Part shown: piece by piece, positions 52,048 through 64,000 of the stretch
Numbering within the stretch: position 1 is the first letter of the stretch
How the letters are laid out: each line of letters starts with the position of its first letter
Assembly (NCBI RefSeq): GCF_001649575.2
Contig: NC_051439.1
Coordinates: forward strand, 9,234,718 to 9,298,717
Direction: 5' to 3'
DNA length: 64,000 bases
Source of the DNA: Kryptolebias marmoratus
Lineage: Eukaryota; Chordata; Actinopteri; Cyprinodontiformes; Rivulidae
Notes under the pieces: model-generated
Database searches by the model: none
What the model was told of the DNA's origin: nothing
The model's input: the letters and a program-made list of their open reading frames with translations, nothing else
Made by a program: the position numbers and the translations under genes

Positions 52048-52962
52048 AAATAGTTTAATTATAAAAACACCAAATATAACTATTTTCCAGACATAAATAA
52101 ATATATTTTTTGCACAAAGTGACTCCAAAAAAACTGTTAGCTGAAAACTTGTCATATATTTGTATGTATGTCATTGAAAAATAAACCCTGTCCTAAGAAA
52201 GCCTTAAGAACAAAGAACTTTAGAAAACATTTACAAATCTAAAATAATGAGTGGTTTTATACTTTTGCACAGTACTGTGCAAAGAAGTTAATATTAGCAA
52301 TAAATAAACACAGTAAACTGTATATCTTTTAGTGTGATTATGTGAATGACTGTGGATGTAAATCTTTAGATATGGAAAAAGACAAAAAGGGAACTCTAAC
52401 CCAGAAAGACGACTGAAAGTGGCACAGTCTTGCCAGATGTGTAAGGTCTCCTGAGGGGGAACCCTGGTGCACAGTGCTTCAGGATTAATCGTTTGAATAA
52501 AAGAAAACATAATTAAAGCCTTCCTTCATGCCCAGGCAATCAAATAGATAAAGAACTGGAGGGAGGATGGAGAGACAGCTTTGATGGATAACTCATTCTA
52601 GTCCCCCTTCCATTTATTCAAACCACACACACACAAACACACACGGACAACATTTTAGCTTAGATGACATAATGTACAGAGAGTAAGCGCACAGAATAAA
52701 ACTGATTGTATCAGTCTCTCAAATCCAGACAGTGTCAATTTTTCTTGTGTGGCCTTAGAGTGGCTCTGAAGCTGGACAGCTGATGAAGTTTTGATTGCTA
52801 CATGAATCAACTACACAGCAAGAGTTAGAAAGAGTGGAAAAGATTTTGTATTCTTCCAACATAGTATCCGACATCTGTTTGGGGATTAGGGAAGTAGGCT
52901 TTCAAGAAAACTTTCTCTTAATGTTTACATGGGCTCAGTTGTTCCACTACTTGAGTAAATTA
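52048..52962. other. Intergenic spacer with a weak element candidate
   Basis: 52400-52560 (CAGGATTAATCGTTTG, CATAATTAAAGCC) is a weak noncoding-element candidate. Short CA run near 52625-52645. Confidence 0.4.
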
Positions 52963-53253
52963 AACACCTAGCATTTTTCAATAAAATGCATGTCACCTAC
53001 TGCCTATCATGCCAAAAATTTTAAAGTAGTCTTATATTGAAAAATGATTGTTTTCTCTTTTTTTGGTCATTGAAAATAACACATTCATATTGGTGTTCAG
53101 TATCAAAAGATCTTGTGCAATCTGTTAGCACTTAGAGCAGCCTAAGTGATGGGGATGACTTTCAGCTACTAGATACCAAATTTTAGCTCGACATCTGTAA
53201 AATTGACTGAGCTGTAGCCATTTTTGTATTTGCTATTGTCAGTCAGCTCAGAA
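52963..53253 (-). repeat. R1 interspersed repeat, copy F (reverse, 3' half)
   Basis: Blocks CACCTAGCATTTTTC, TATCATGCCAAAAATTTT, AAAAGATCTTGTGCAATCTG, GATGACTTTCAGCTACTAG and TGTAAAATTGACTGAGC match the reverse of copies C and G. Confidence 0.55.
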
Positions 53254-54734
53254 CTGGCTGAGTGCTCATTAATCTAATCAATTCCTTGTATTTGGATTTG
53301 AATGCAGGTATAATTTTGAGTGCCTTAAGATCACCTAACTGTATTAAAAAAATCGAAATAAATTCCAATGAACTGAATAACACAGACCGTGCACAGAGAG
53401 GACATTCCCATTGTGCTGCGTATGGTGCTGAAGGCGAGTACTATGGGGGACAGCTGCTCGCTCAGGTCATGTGAACCCAAATCTCTGTTTGGAAAGAGAC
53501 CAGCTTGTCTCCAGTTGTGCCTCCTAAGGCCATCAGAGAGATCCCAGTCCAGCCCAAGTCTGAGTAGCTCTTACTAAAAAGACTCTATGCTCAGATAAAA
53601 AAGTTGAAAAGTCTAAAAACCTATGTATAAACTTTAGGTGGTCAGTAAGGATTTAACTCAGTGCAACATATGATCAAATCAGCAATGAATCACAGTCAAA
53701 TAATTGTTCAATTTGGCAGAAATAATTCAGCTGACAGATTCCTACAAGATGGTCATCTTCATGAGTCATCAAGATGAAATATTTTTGCAATATAGGTTGT
53801 TCAAAACAAAGGTTTTCCATTTTTCAAGTTTATAGTAATTTTCATGACAGTTAGCTTTGTAATACACAGAAAATGACTTTTCTTACTGGCAGAAATGAAG
53901 ATTTAATGCTTCTAAACACATCTTTGATGCAATGTAATGTGATAAATCAGCTAAAGGAATCAGAAACAGGCTATTACAAAGTAGACCTCATATGTTAGAT
54001 TGTATATTGATTCTAGATTACCATTTAGGTTGTGTTTCCTTTAATGTTTCACTGCATCAGCAAACTCAGACACAGCTCTAAACACTGTCAAATGCAGAAA
54101 TTAAGCATGTGAAGTCATCTCTTAAAACTGTTACTTTTTTTGTTGTACAATTTTTACTTCTCTTTTTTTTCCGAATTCTGTGTTAACAAAATTAATTCAC
54201 TTCAGCAGCTTCCAGAAACAAATAGTTTAATATGTTATGAAATCTTGGCAGTGGTGCTTTTGATCATAAAGACAAGCTGGCAAGAGAGAGCTGAGAATCA
54301 TTTGCATGTGGCAAAAGCTGGCTGCTCAGGTCCAACTCAGATTCACATTAGGTTCACCGCAGAGTTGAACCACTTAAATTAAGACTGATTTTTAAAAGAT
54401 TAGATAAAAGTTGATGGACACATTGCAAGCCTGCTACAGATGAGACATTTTCTGGTACTCAGAGTGTGGGAGGAGGTGCTATGTGGGTGTGTGACTCTAG
54501 ACGGCTTGAAGGGAGGGTTGAAGACAGGATTTCTCAGACTAATTAACGCCTCAGCAACAAGAGCAGCATACGTTTCTGCACAAATTTTCCCACAGCCCTT
54601 TTAGCATTTGACAAGGGAACAGCACAGCATGTGTGCTTGAAGGCATGTTGGAAAAGAGGAAGAGCATCATGTTTGAGCATAAAGTGGTCCATATGTATAC
54701 TCGGTACTACACCACCTTGAGCATTGATCGGTAG
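53254..54734. other. Intergenic, no gene supported
   Basis: 53380-53580 is balanced with a short frame (53262-53577) of no recognisable product. 54420-54734 is moderately GC-rich. Confidence 0.4.
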
Positions 54735-54985
54735 ATTTTGGAGTCGTATCATCTAACTTGCAGACACTTGAGTGAAGGGAAGGTCAGAGTTGTCAACTGA
54801 TCATCACCCAATGATGTTTTGTATCCAGTGGCAGGAAAAACTGATAGACAGGCCTGGTGCACTTCAACAATGAGTAAGAGTGAATCAGAAATGAAGACTT
54901 GCTGGTGGGTACTGGTGGTGAGTGAGGCCTGAGGGCTTGGCTGTCCCAAGGGGACTCCTGATTCAGCTGCCAGGTACCAAGATAT
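54735..54985 (+). mobile_element. Internal LINE fragment
   Basis: CAGACACTTGAGTGAAG, GAGTTGTCAACTGATCATC, TGATAGACAGGCCTGG and, later, GGCTTGGCTGTCCCAAGGGG, GACTCCTGATTCAGCTGCC follow the order of a non-LTR element abundant in fish (region downstream of the endonuclease). The two parts are closer than in the parent, so DNA between them is deleted. Dead copy. Confidence 0.55.
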
Positions 54986-55189
54986 TTAATTTATGACTTC
55001 TTGTAACAGGCTTTTGACATGATTGTTTCGGCTGGGAATATTAACAAGGAGGCAAAATAAGTGGCAGTTCAAGAAACTGGTCTATATTTGTTAATTTTTC
55101 AGCCTGCCATTATTTTAATGACTGCAACAATAAAAACAGAATGTACTTATGTTAGTTTCAAGTGTAAAATTAGTATAGTTATAGTATTA

Positions 55190-55440
55190 CTGCCAGAAGC
55201 AACAATAAGTTCTAATTTGCTTTCTGCCGCTCATTCGTGATCGGGTCACAGGGCAACAGATCCAGGAGGGAAACCCAGACATCCCTCTCCCCAGCAACAG
55301 ACTCCAGCTCCTCCCGGGGGATCCCAAAGTGATCCCAGACCAGGAAGGATACATAATTCCTTCAACAAATTCTGGGTCTGGCCTGGGGTCTCTTTCCAAT
55401 GGGACAAGTCTAAAAAACCTCAAGAGAATGGCGCCCAAGA
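55190..55440 (-). mobile_element. LINE 3'-end fragment (reverse)
   Basis: TCTGCCGCTCATTCGTGATC, CATCCCTCTCCCCAGC, GGGATCCCAAAGTGATCCC and GTCTGGCCTGGGGTCTC follow a well-known teleost LINE 3' sequence. On the minus strand the 83-codon frame reads FRLVPLERDPRPDP, the usual translation. Family name uncertain (RTE- or CR1/L2-type). Confidence 0.65.
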
Positions 55441-56224
55441 GGCACTAACCCCTGCATTTGATTTCACCTTAATTTAAAATAAATTCACCATCAATGTAAG
55501 ATTTGAATTTTTTTTTTATTCTTTCTCTTTCTGTTTGCATTTCATTGCATTTTCACATCGGCAGATTCCATCTAGCTACTAATCAAAGAAGTTGGTCCTT
55601 TTATATTGCGCTCATAAATTTTACCTGATGGGTCTTATCTTTTGTCACTGTGGGCCTCTGTAATGCACAATCATGATTCACAAGCTTCTCTGTATATAAA
55701 AGCATTTCAGTGTAGGATGTAAATGTATACATTTCTACAATCTACCCCTCTCTGTCTCTCCCATCTTGCACTCTGCTACCCTGCACCTCTTATATCAAGC
55801 CCACTTGGCTGGTGAACAGCTCTTTGTCCAATTAGGACCTGCCAGCCACTGATTTTTATTGGCTGTGTAATGGTGCAGAACTTAAACATTTATCAGGGTC
55901 GATGGGCTGTGTGTAGCAGATACAAGCTATTAGGGAATGCAGAGGAGGTAAGTGGGTGGAGAAAGTTTGAGCAAACAGTAAATGTCAGAATGAACTGTCT
56001 CCTCTGCAGGGAAATTAAAAATGTCACAGGCAAAAATTGTTTAGCGTTTTTTTATTTATTTTTTTGCTGCAGTGTGCCTTGGCCATTTTTAGATTTATAT
56101 CAATGACAAACTGCTTTAGAAGAAGAAGTTGGTGCAGTGCAACAAATAATTGTTTTATTCCAAGACTGCAGTTTATGATTGTTGGATTCTAACAAGAGAA
56201 AATCAATGTGCCTAAAGAAAGCAA
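55441..56224. other. Intergenic spacer
   Basis: T-run near 55508-55520 and a C/T-rich stretch 55740-55790. No gene. Confidence 0.45.
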
Positions 56225-56710
56225 TAAGTAAGATATAATTATTGCCCAGTGCTGTGTGTGTATGTGTGCGCCTTTTACCAAAATATCTCTTGACCCACTG
56301 GATGGGTTTTAATGAAACTTTCAGAGAGTAATGATAGGTTTGTACATCTACAGCTGATTACCTTTTGGAGGTAGTCTATTTTAAGATGGCTGCCACAGCA
56401 AATTGACATTAGCTAGCACAAAGATGGCTATAACTCGGGCAGTCTTAAAGAAATTGAGCTAAAATTTAATACAGTAGTAGCTGAGAGTCATTCACAATAC
56501 ATACAGTAATCTGAGAGTGACATCTCACAGTACTGCATAAGACAGCAAATAATTTTTTTTTATTTTAAGGTTTGACCAAAACGGCTACAACTCCATCAAT
56601 TTTCAATAAAAGATGATCGTAGTCTAAAACTCTGGCATGAAAGACAGTAGGCGATGTGTTGCTTCAACGAATGCTGGGACTTTATTTGAGAAAATGCATA
56701 ATTTCTTTTC
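56225..56710 (+). repeat. R1 interspersed repeat, copy G (most complete)
   Basis: Ordered blocks: ACCAAAATATCTCTTGACC, GGGTTTTAATGAAACTTTC, GTACATCTACAGCTGATTA, AAGATGGCTGCCACAGC, AAGATGGCTATAACTCGGG, GCTGAGAGTCATTCAC, GGTTTGACCAAAACGGC, AAAGATGATCGTAGTC, ending CTTCAACGAATGCTGGGAC. About 486 bp. Confidence 0.7.
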
Positions 56711-57699
56711 TTTTTTTTTTTTAGCAGATTCACCCTGAATGCTTCTCTCTAATCTGTCCTACCTGGCAACAAAGAGGGAAGAATTCATCAGTTTTTTGGT
56801 TTGGGTGCATTGTGTCCTCATCCAGGTGCTGCCTGTCCCACTGTGACCCTCTGTTTGACAAATCTGAGTATAATCCACTAATGTTCTTAATCCTGGGGTC
56901 ACATTATAAAATGGATGAGAAATAATCTGCTGTCAGGTCTGTCAGGTATATTTTGTTAGTGCCAGTGTTTATTTTCAACCAAATCCTTCTGTCTGTATGA
57001 GCCAATAGGGCCTAACAACCAACCAAACCAGACAGCCAAATCCCTCTGTGCAGACTCTGTCAAATGCTCTCTGTCCTTTCGTCCTTGCATTGTGAAGATT
57101 TTATTACAGTGACAAACCTAGCACAGGTGACGAAATGAAAAGTTGGCTCTTCCGTGTCACTAAACTCCTTTGAAGCACAGTGTTGAGAAAGAACTGAAAC
57201 TGTCGTGGCTGCAGAGAAACTTTCCTCATTGTGTAAATCCATAACTCCTTCCTCCCCCACAAAGGCTCAAACAACAAGTGCATTTGGTTTCAGTGAGTGC
57301 CATATCTGTCTGTGCCATGCCATGCCGTGCGTACGTCCTGCTGTAACCAGGCTAACTTAATTTTTTCTGGCTGAGTGGATCAAAAAGACTCCCATTCACT
57401 GTTTTCCTTCTGTTTGCATTCCCCTTTTCAAGCAGTAATCTGCACAAACGGCAGAATCAAAGCAGCACACCCCTGAAGGAAGCTTTCTTTTTTCAGATAA
57501 AAGAGGAGGTACAAGATGAAAAATGTGGAAAAATGTGCTTGTTTCGCTGCCGAAAGGATTGGAGGATTCACTCCCAGATGAAAGTTCTGGATTAGGGTAT
57601 CACATTTTTAAAAAACTGCAGAGCAGTGCATGAAAAGTCACTTTTACTCTATTACACTGAGGTGGATTGTAAAAAACATAAGTGGTTTTAAAGAAGACG
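56711..57699. other. Intergenic with a weak element candidate
   Basis: 57290-57560 is balanced (GCCGTGCGTACGTCCTGC, AATCTGCACAAACGGC) and could be a conserved element. No gene. Confidence 0.35.
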
Positions 57700-58085
57700 T
57701 CCACCTATTAGTTGCAACATTATAAACACTAATTATTCAGGTAAATTACATCAAGCATCGACTTACAATTTCATTTTCTGGCAAGCTTAAGTCTCTGATA
57801 TTAAGTGTCATTTTGTTGCAATTGTACTTTTGCATTAAAAACTGCTCAAAAAACACTGGAGCTCCAAATGTTCCAAATTACTAATTTGTCTTAGCAACCA
57901 GAAGTTGTGCTGGAATAAAATTGACTCACTGAGGTCCTCCATGCAACCCACAAGTATTGAAATGATTTTCTAACTGCATCTCAGTGCCAAACACCAGGTC
58001 ATCCCAGTGATTATAGCTATTCTTACACCCAGTGGAATAAATATAAAATTAAGTGGTTGGCTCTAATATTTTGGCTCATCAGTTC
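57700..58085. mobile_element. Possible Tc1/mariner-like remnant
   Basis: The right end AAGTGGTTGGCTCTAATATT and TTTTGGCTCATCAG resembles the Tc1-type end GTGGTTTTAATGTTATGGCTGATCA, and the left side has CCACCTATTAGTTGCAACATT. No transposase survives and the inverted ends are not clean. Weak assignment. Confidence 0.3.
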
Positions 58086-58859
58086 ATACTAGAATCCCAA
58101 AAGTGGAATACATAGATACAAAACAGTGTGTGTTGTTTTGGGTGGATTTTTATTATTATTATTAACTTACTTGAGGGTTTAAATATATTTTAGGTGCTCT
58201 TCTTATTCCAGGAGTGTGGTCTGCAGGAATCACACTAGACATATTTCAGCTTGCTTATATAATTAGATGAGATCTGAGCTCATTCTGCAGTTTCTCTGTT
58301 ATCTAAAAGACTGAAATTAGTTTGAAGCCATTTTCTGCTGGATTTCCTGACATGTGACTTGATCTTGTCCTGCAGCATCATCCAACTTAGACAAAAATGA
58401 CAAGCTAATGATATCTTGTTTTAAACTTTAGAATTTATTTTTGTCTTGTCGATAGCACGCTGCTCAGGCCCAGAGGCAGCAAAGCAGCTATAAATTATTA
58501 TGCATCCTCCATCTTTATTTTCACTAGTGAAATGTGTCATATCTATAGGTTAATCAGTACTCAAGCTATATGTAGTTATTTTAGCTCTAACCACAACTCT
58601 TCTGTATCATCACCTATTATTAAGAGTTAAATTCCAGATGGCAATATTTTGTTGTATTTAATGCTATCCAAAGCTGAATAAAGATGTTAATTTCTACAGC
58701 TGTATTATTTTTATGAAGCCTTAAATTTAGAATATCATTATCATAAAGTAATTGCCCAAGCTTGCTAGTTTGAGTTCACTACTAAAATGTAAACACTCTC
58801 AAATCATGACATATACTTCCTAACCTTAAATTAGCTTTATCAACCACTGCCCTGAAAAG
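58086..58859. other. AT-rich intergenic spacer
   Basis: No supported feature. Confidence 0.5.
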
Positions 58860-59125
58860 AAGAATGGAATTGCCTGTGTGTGTGTGTTCATTTGTTTGGT
58901 TGTTAGCAAAATATTGTATTAACCACTGGACAGAATTTAATGAAACTTTCAGGAAGAAATCACTTGATGTACATAACTTTCGGAGTTAACCTAATTCAAG
59001 ATGACTGCCACAGCTAGTTGATCTTAGCTTTACAATTATTGAGCTCAGTTTTGGTGGGCTAATAGTTGAGTCTTTCATAATACATATACTCTAAGCTACC
59101 AGATCATGCAAGATCTTAGGTGTTT
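58860..59125 (+). repeat. R1 interspersed repeat, copy H (5' half)
   Basis: GTTAGCAAAATATTG, ACCACTGGACAGAATTTAATG, GAAACTTTCAGGAAG, GATGACTGCCACAGCTAG and GAGTCTTTCATAATAC follow the R1 order, stopping after ATGCAAGATCTT. Confidence 0.6.
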
Positions 59126-61369
59126 TAGGTTTGGACTTTGGGATGCCCAGTTCATGTATGAAAATGATGTCTCATGTTCCCTAAATACCCTTTTGTTCAC
59201 AACTTAAGCTTTATGTTACTCAGGATTGTTTTCCCATTTCAGATGGCTCTTTAACAACCTTTTCAAATTGTTTAAGGTATAAAAAGCTTCTCACTGCATC
59301 ATTTAGAGTTAAATTAATGCTGCCAAATTTTAAAAAAATTACTGCAGCACATTTTCAGCGAGAAGTTTTTCTCTTTTTATGTTCAACTCAAAACAATAAG
59401 GAGGCTTTTTTTCTCTTTAGTTTTTCTTCAGTGAGAAGGTCAACATAACAATTACCACATTGGTGTTTTTTTTTAAATAACTAACATTGCTGCATCAACG
59501 AAACAGAATTTTAACTATAAAAGTGCAAAACAAGAAATGCATGTAAATGACATTCAAATGTAGATATATTCAGATTTTACTTCAGCTCTGACTAGTCTTC
59601 TCCAGTGGCAGTAAGACTAAAGCTAAAGTTTCTGCTTCAGCTACTTTAAACTGACATCTATCAGCTCATATTCTTGAGGGCTGAATGTTTATTGGTTCTA
59701 CTTTCAGTTCTTTACTCTGAGCTCCTGAAGCCGCCATTCTGCTGACCAGAAAATAACCTTGCACCTTTAATGAAACTGAACATGAAACCTTTATTTTTAG
59801 TGCCTGCCTGTCATGAATAGCTCAGGTGTTGTTTCTACATTCTTGCCTGGTGTTTGTGAATCTTTAGGCTCATTTCTCCACTTTGTTGCGTTCAAAATCA
59901 GATCCATTCAAATGCAAAATGAAAAAAAGTTTAACCTTGTAAAACTTTGTTTTAGCTTGAACATTATATATTTTTAATTATGCCTAAACAATACCACATG
60001 AAAGTATGATTATTTGATTGTTTATTTTGCACGTATTTGTGACACAAGTGTAATGCATTTATAAAAAAATAAAGCATTTAATTTTATTACAATTGCTTCT
60101 GAATTCTATAACACACATGTATTTTAAAATACATTCAGTCTTAGTCAAATTATTTGTCTATTTTCATCAAATTTAAACTCTAATTGAATGCTACAAAGGC
60201 TTAAACCTGAGACGGCTGTTTTTAAATATGGTGTTCAGGATAAATAGCTTCATTTTTAAGATTTTCTCAGAAGAGGTTGTTCTACAAACTTTAATTTGTG
60301 ATTATTAAACTAAACAAACTGCAACAAGGCACCTAATGAGTAATTGAATACTATTAAAAGTGAAAGAAGTCTGCACTCTGCAGTGAAGCTAGATCAGAGT
60401 GAAATTGATAAACAGCTCTTTTTTTCTTCTGTTTTTTTTTTTTTCTTTTTTTCCCCTCAACTAAATCTGAAGTCCCTGCAGAGTTGGAGATGGATGTGCA
60501 GGTACTGCTGCTCTTTGATTTCTGCCTCTCTTTGCAGAGTCATCCTTGCAGGGGAATCATGAAGAGACCAATCCTCCCCGCGAAAACCTACAATGGTCCG
60601 CTTCTCCTTTTTAATTTATCCTCTGTAGGTATTCAGTTCTTTCTCAGCCTCTGTCCCTTGTGTTTTTTTAATATAGTTATTTTTTTTAATTCTCTGCATC
60701 TTTTGTTTTTACTCTGACCTTCACATGGAGCACACAGCCCTCCTCTCGGTTCAGACTACTTCATTCTTTTTAATTGGAGAAGCACCCCAAAGGTGTAGCT
60801 CCTTCTGTGTTCAGAATCAGCTTTTTATCTCTCCTGCAGAGTGCAAAAACAGCCATAAATTCACATTAAAGCCCCATGAATGTCCAGCTCAAGGTTTAGG
60901 TCTGATTTGACGCATCCCATAAAGACTAAAAGTTCCCTCAGAGCACTATATTATGATGCATAGGTATTGATGTGCCTCATAGAAGCAGCATCAGGATTGC
61001 AACACATTGCAGAGAGGTGAGATTTCTGCACAAGGTGTGTCCTGCAGTAGTGGGTGTGGCTAACGTCTTTCACTGCAGCAGTGCAAAACTTCCACTGGAT
61101 CTCTGTGTGATGAAAGAAGCCACAGGAGAGTACACAAAGTACCGCATCGCACACGTTTCTGGTGTACATGAATCCCACTTTTATTTTCCACAGAACAAAA
61201 AAGAAAGGATGTTCGTTTTCTTTTTTTCTGGTCTCTTAGGGTTACATTTAAAACCGTTCTATGAAAAACTGTAGCACCAGAGCAGATTTTATTTGCCCAT
61301 TCTATGATGAAAAATGTCAATTTGTGCTTTTTCCCAGTTTTAATCACCTTTGATTGGGGAGACTCATAA

Positions 61370-61406
<37 letters not shown>

Positions 61407-61879
61407 CTAGCACTTCATTTCTTTTCCCAGTCATTTGCAAAATAAAACTCCTCCTTTTTCTCAATTAAATAACAACAAATACATTTAAAGCAAATTAAAA
61501 AATTGCCAGTAATAAGCATAATTCAAGCAGGGAATCAGCTTTCATGATTAATATTATTATATATTTATATAGTATACATATATTTATATTTTATATTTGT
61601 TTATATACAAGTATGGCACTTGATTACACAAAAAGCAAGAAAACACTCACAAATAAAAGCAGTGGGCGCTTTGGTGTGTCATAAATTAAGGAAGTCACAG
61701 ACATTTAGCGTTTTGCAGCAAAATGTACCAGATACTGTTTTGCAAAGTTAGCTATTTAAGCAGTGGAATGGTTACATTAAGGTCAGTGGTGCGACACAGG
61801 CAACAAAAACAAACAAGAAAGAATCAAGCTGATGTATTTTATGCTGAACAATGGTAAGGATTTATAGATTTATATAAAT
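59126..61879. other. Intergenic 3' flank of gjd2, with an exon-like island
   Basis: Mostly AT-rich. 60440-60630 has a long T/C tract and a consensus-like acceptor TTCTGCCTCTCTTTGCAG ending at 60537, with a possible GTATTC donor at 60629; no known protein. 61010-61200 is balanced and might be a conserved element or a distal part of the gjd2 3' UTR. (AT)n microsatellite at 61374-61402. Confidence 0.4.
61374..61402. repeat. (AT)n microsatellite
   Basis: About 29 bases of AT dinucleotide, downstream of gjd2 in transcription sense. Confidence 0.9.
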
Positions 61880-62318
61880 CTGAATGGGTTTTATTCTGTC
61901 AAATGGGTTATTTTTCTCCCTTATTAAAGTTGGCTCCAGAAAAATGGGTGGGAAAAAAAATCTTAAGTCAGGTCAGTAGCACAGTTGGATAAAATCAGGC
62001 TCTCAAGTGTTCACCTCTTAGTGCAATATTCTTTTTTGCATTTGCTCTCTTCAAGTTTAGCAGAACAGCCCACAAAGAGTAAGTCTGTGAACACATCTTA
62101 CAGTGTACAAATGTTAAGAAAAAAGTTGCATCAGTGCAATCATAAAGAAGTAAACAAACGTCAGCACGCTTGCCATGAAGTCCATAAACAAAATCAGAAT
62201 AGAAAATAAATCAAATATAAATAATATTAATAGAATCTGCCCACTTTTTTAAAAAGTCATGACATAAATCAGGCGTCTCCCGTCTTGTGTTTTTGTTTGT
62301 ATGTATGTTATGTCTTGT
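61880..62318 (-). other. gjd2: Probable gjd2 3' UTR with candidate poly(A) signal
   Basis: Sequence immediately downstream of the gjd2 stop. The first AATAAA on the minus strand is at 61895-61890, which would give a 3' UTR of about 430-450 nt. Another lies at 61293-61288 if the UTR is longer. The segment is AT-rich with no open frame of note. The true 3' end needs RNA evidence. Confidence 0.35.

Positions 62319-64000
<1,682 letters not shown>

Noticed and set aside
61060..61464. 134-codon minus-strand frame downstream of gjd2
   Set aside because: Includes IYIYIY from the AT microsatellite; no conserved protein features.

Overview
The window is almost certainly nuclear DNA from a ray-finned (teleost) fish. 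It is AT-rich and gene-poor, shows vertebrate splice signals, and carries decayed transposable elements of kinds common in teleosts (hAT and fold-back MITEs, LINE relics, a Penelope-like relic, SINE-like repeats). A single N at 40390 indicates a draft assembly. The species cannot be named; a percomorph is only a guess. There is nothing bacterial or viral, no CRISPR array, no operon, and no tRNA or rRNA gene that I could recognise.

One protein-coding gene is certain. It lies at the right end on the minus strand and is a gap-junction delta-2 connexin (gjd2, the Cx35/Cx36 orthologue) of 304 residues. It has two coding exons: exon 1 at 63788-63718 and exon 2 at 63162-62319. The 555-nt intron between them has a GTAAG donor and a strong polypyrimidine acceptor. 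All diagnostic connexin residues are present: six extracellular cysteines, Ser110 and Ser276 phosphorylation contexts, and a C-terminal SAYV PDZ ligand. Its 5' flank runs to the window edge; the 3' UTR probably extends below 62319.

The remaining 62 kb, downstream of gjd2, holds no gene I can support. It is a mosaic of three things. (1) Old mobile-element pieces: hAT at 338-1021, Penelope relic at 1889-2215, SINE-like pieces at 6505-6750 and 51505-52047, a DNA-transposon relic at 24130-24786, LINE pieces at 40245-40608, 54735-54985 and 55190-55440, fold-backs at 13489-13563 and 43605-43985, and eight copies of an unnamed family here called R1. (2) Islands of more balanced composition, rich in homeodomain, POU, SOX and OTX-like motifs, which I read as candidate conserved noncoding elements. 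The best are 3890-4310, 14560-14890, 17200-17560, 25840-26700, 29000-29950, 32160-32760, 36060-36560, 38580-38720, 38990-39300, 43200-43470 and 47550-47860. (3) Featureless AT-rich spacer and microsatellites.

If vertebrate synteny holds, this desert corresponds to the noncoding neighbourhood of human GJD2 at 15q14, and the islands are candidate neuronal or retinal enhancers. That is inference; alignment to other fish is the deciding test. The most unusual sequence-level observations are a 15-bp perfect inverted repeat bracketing the gjd2 splice donor, an overlapping upstream ORF that runs across the splice junction, and a diverged direct duplication (about 40.87 and 42.88 kb) retaining 26 identical bases.
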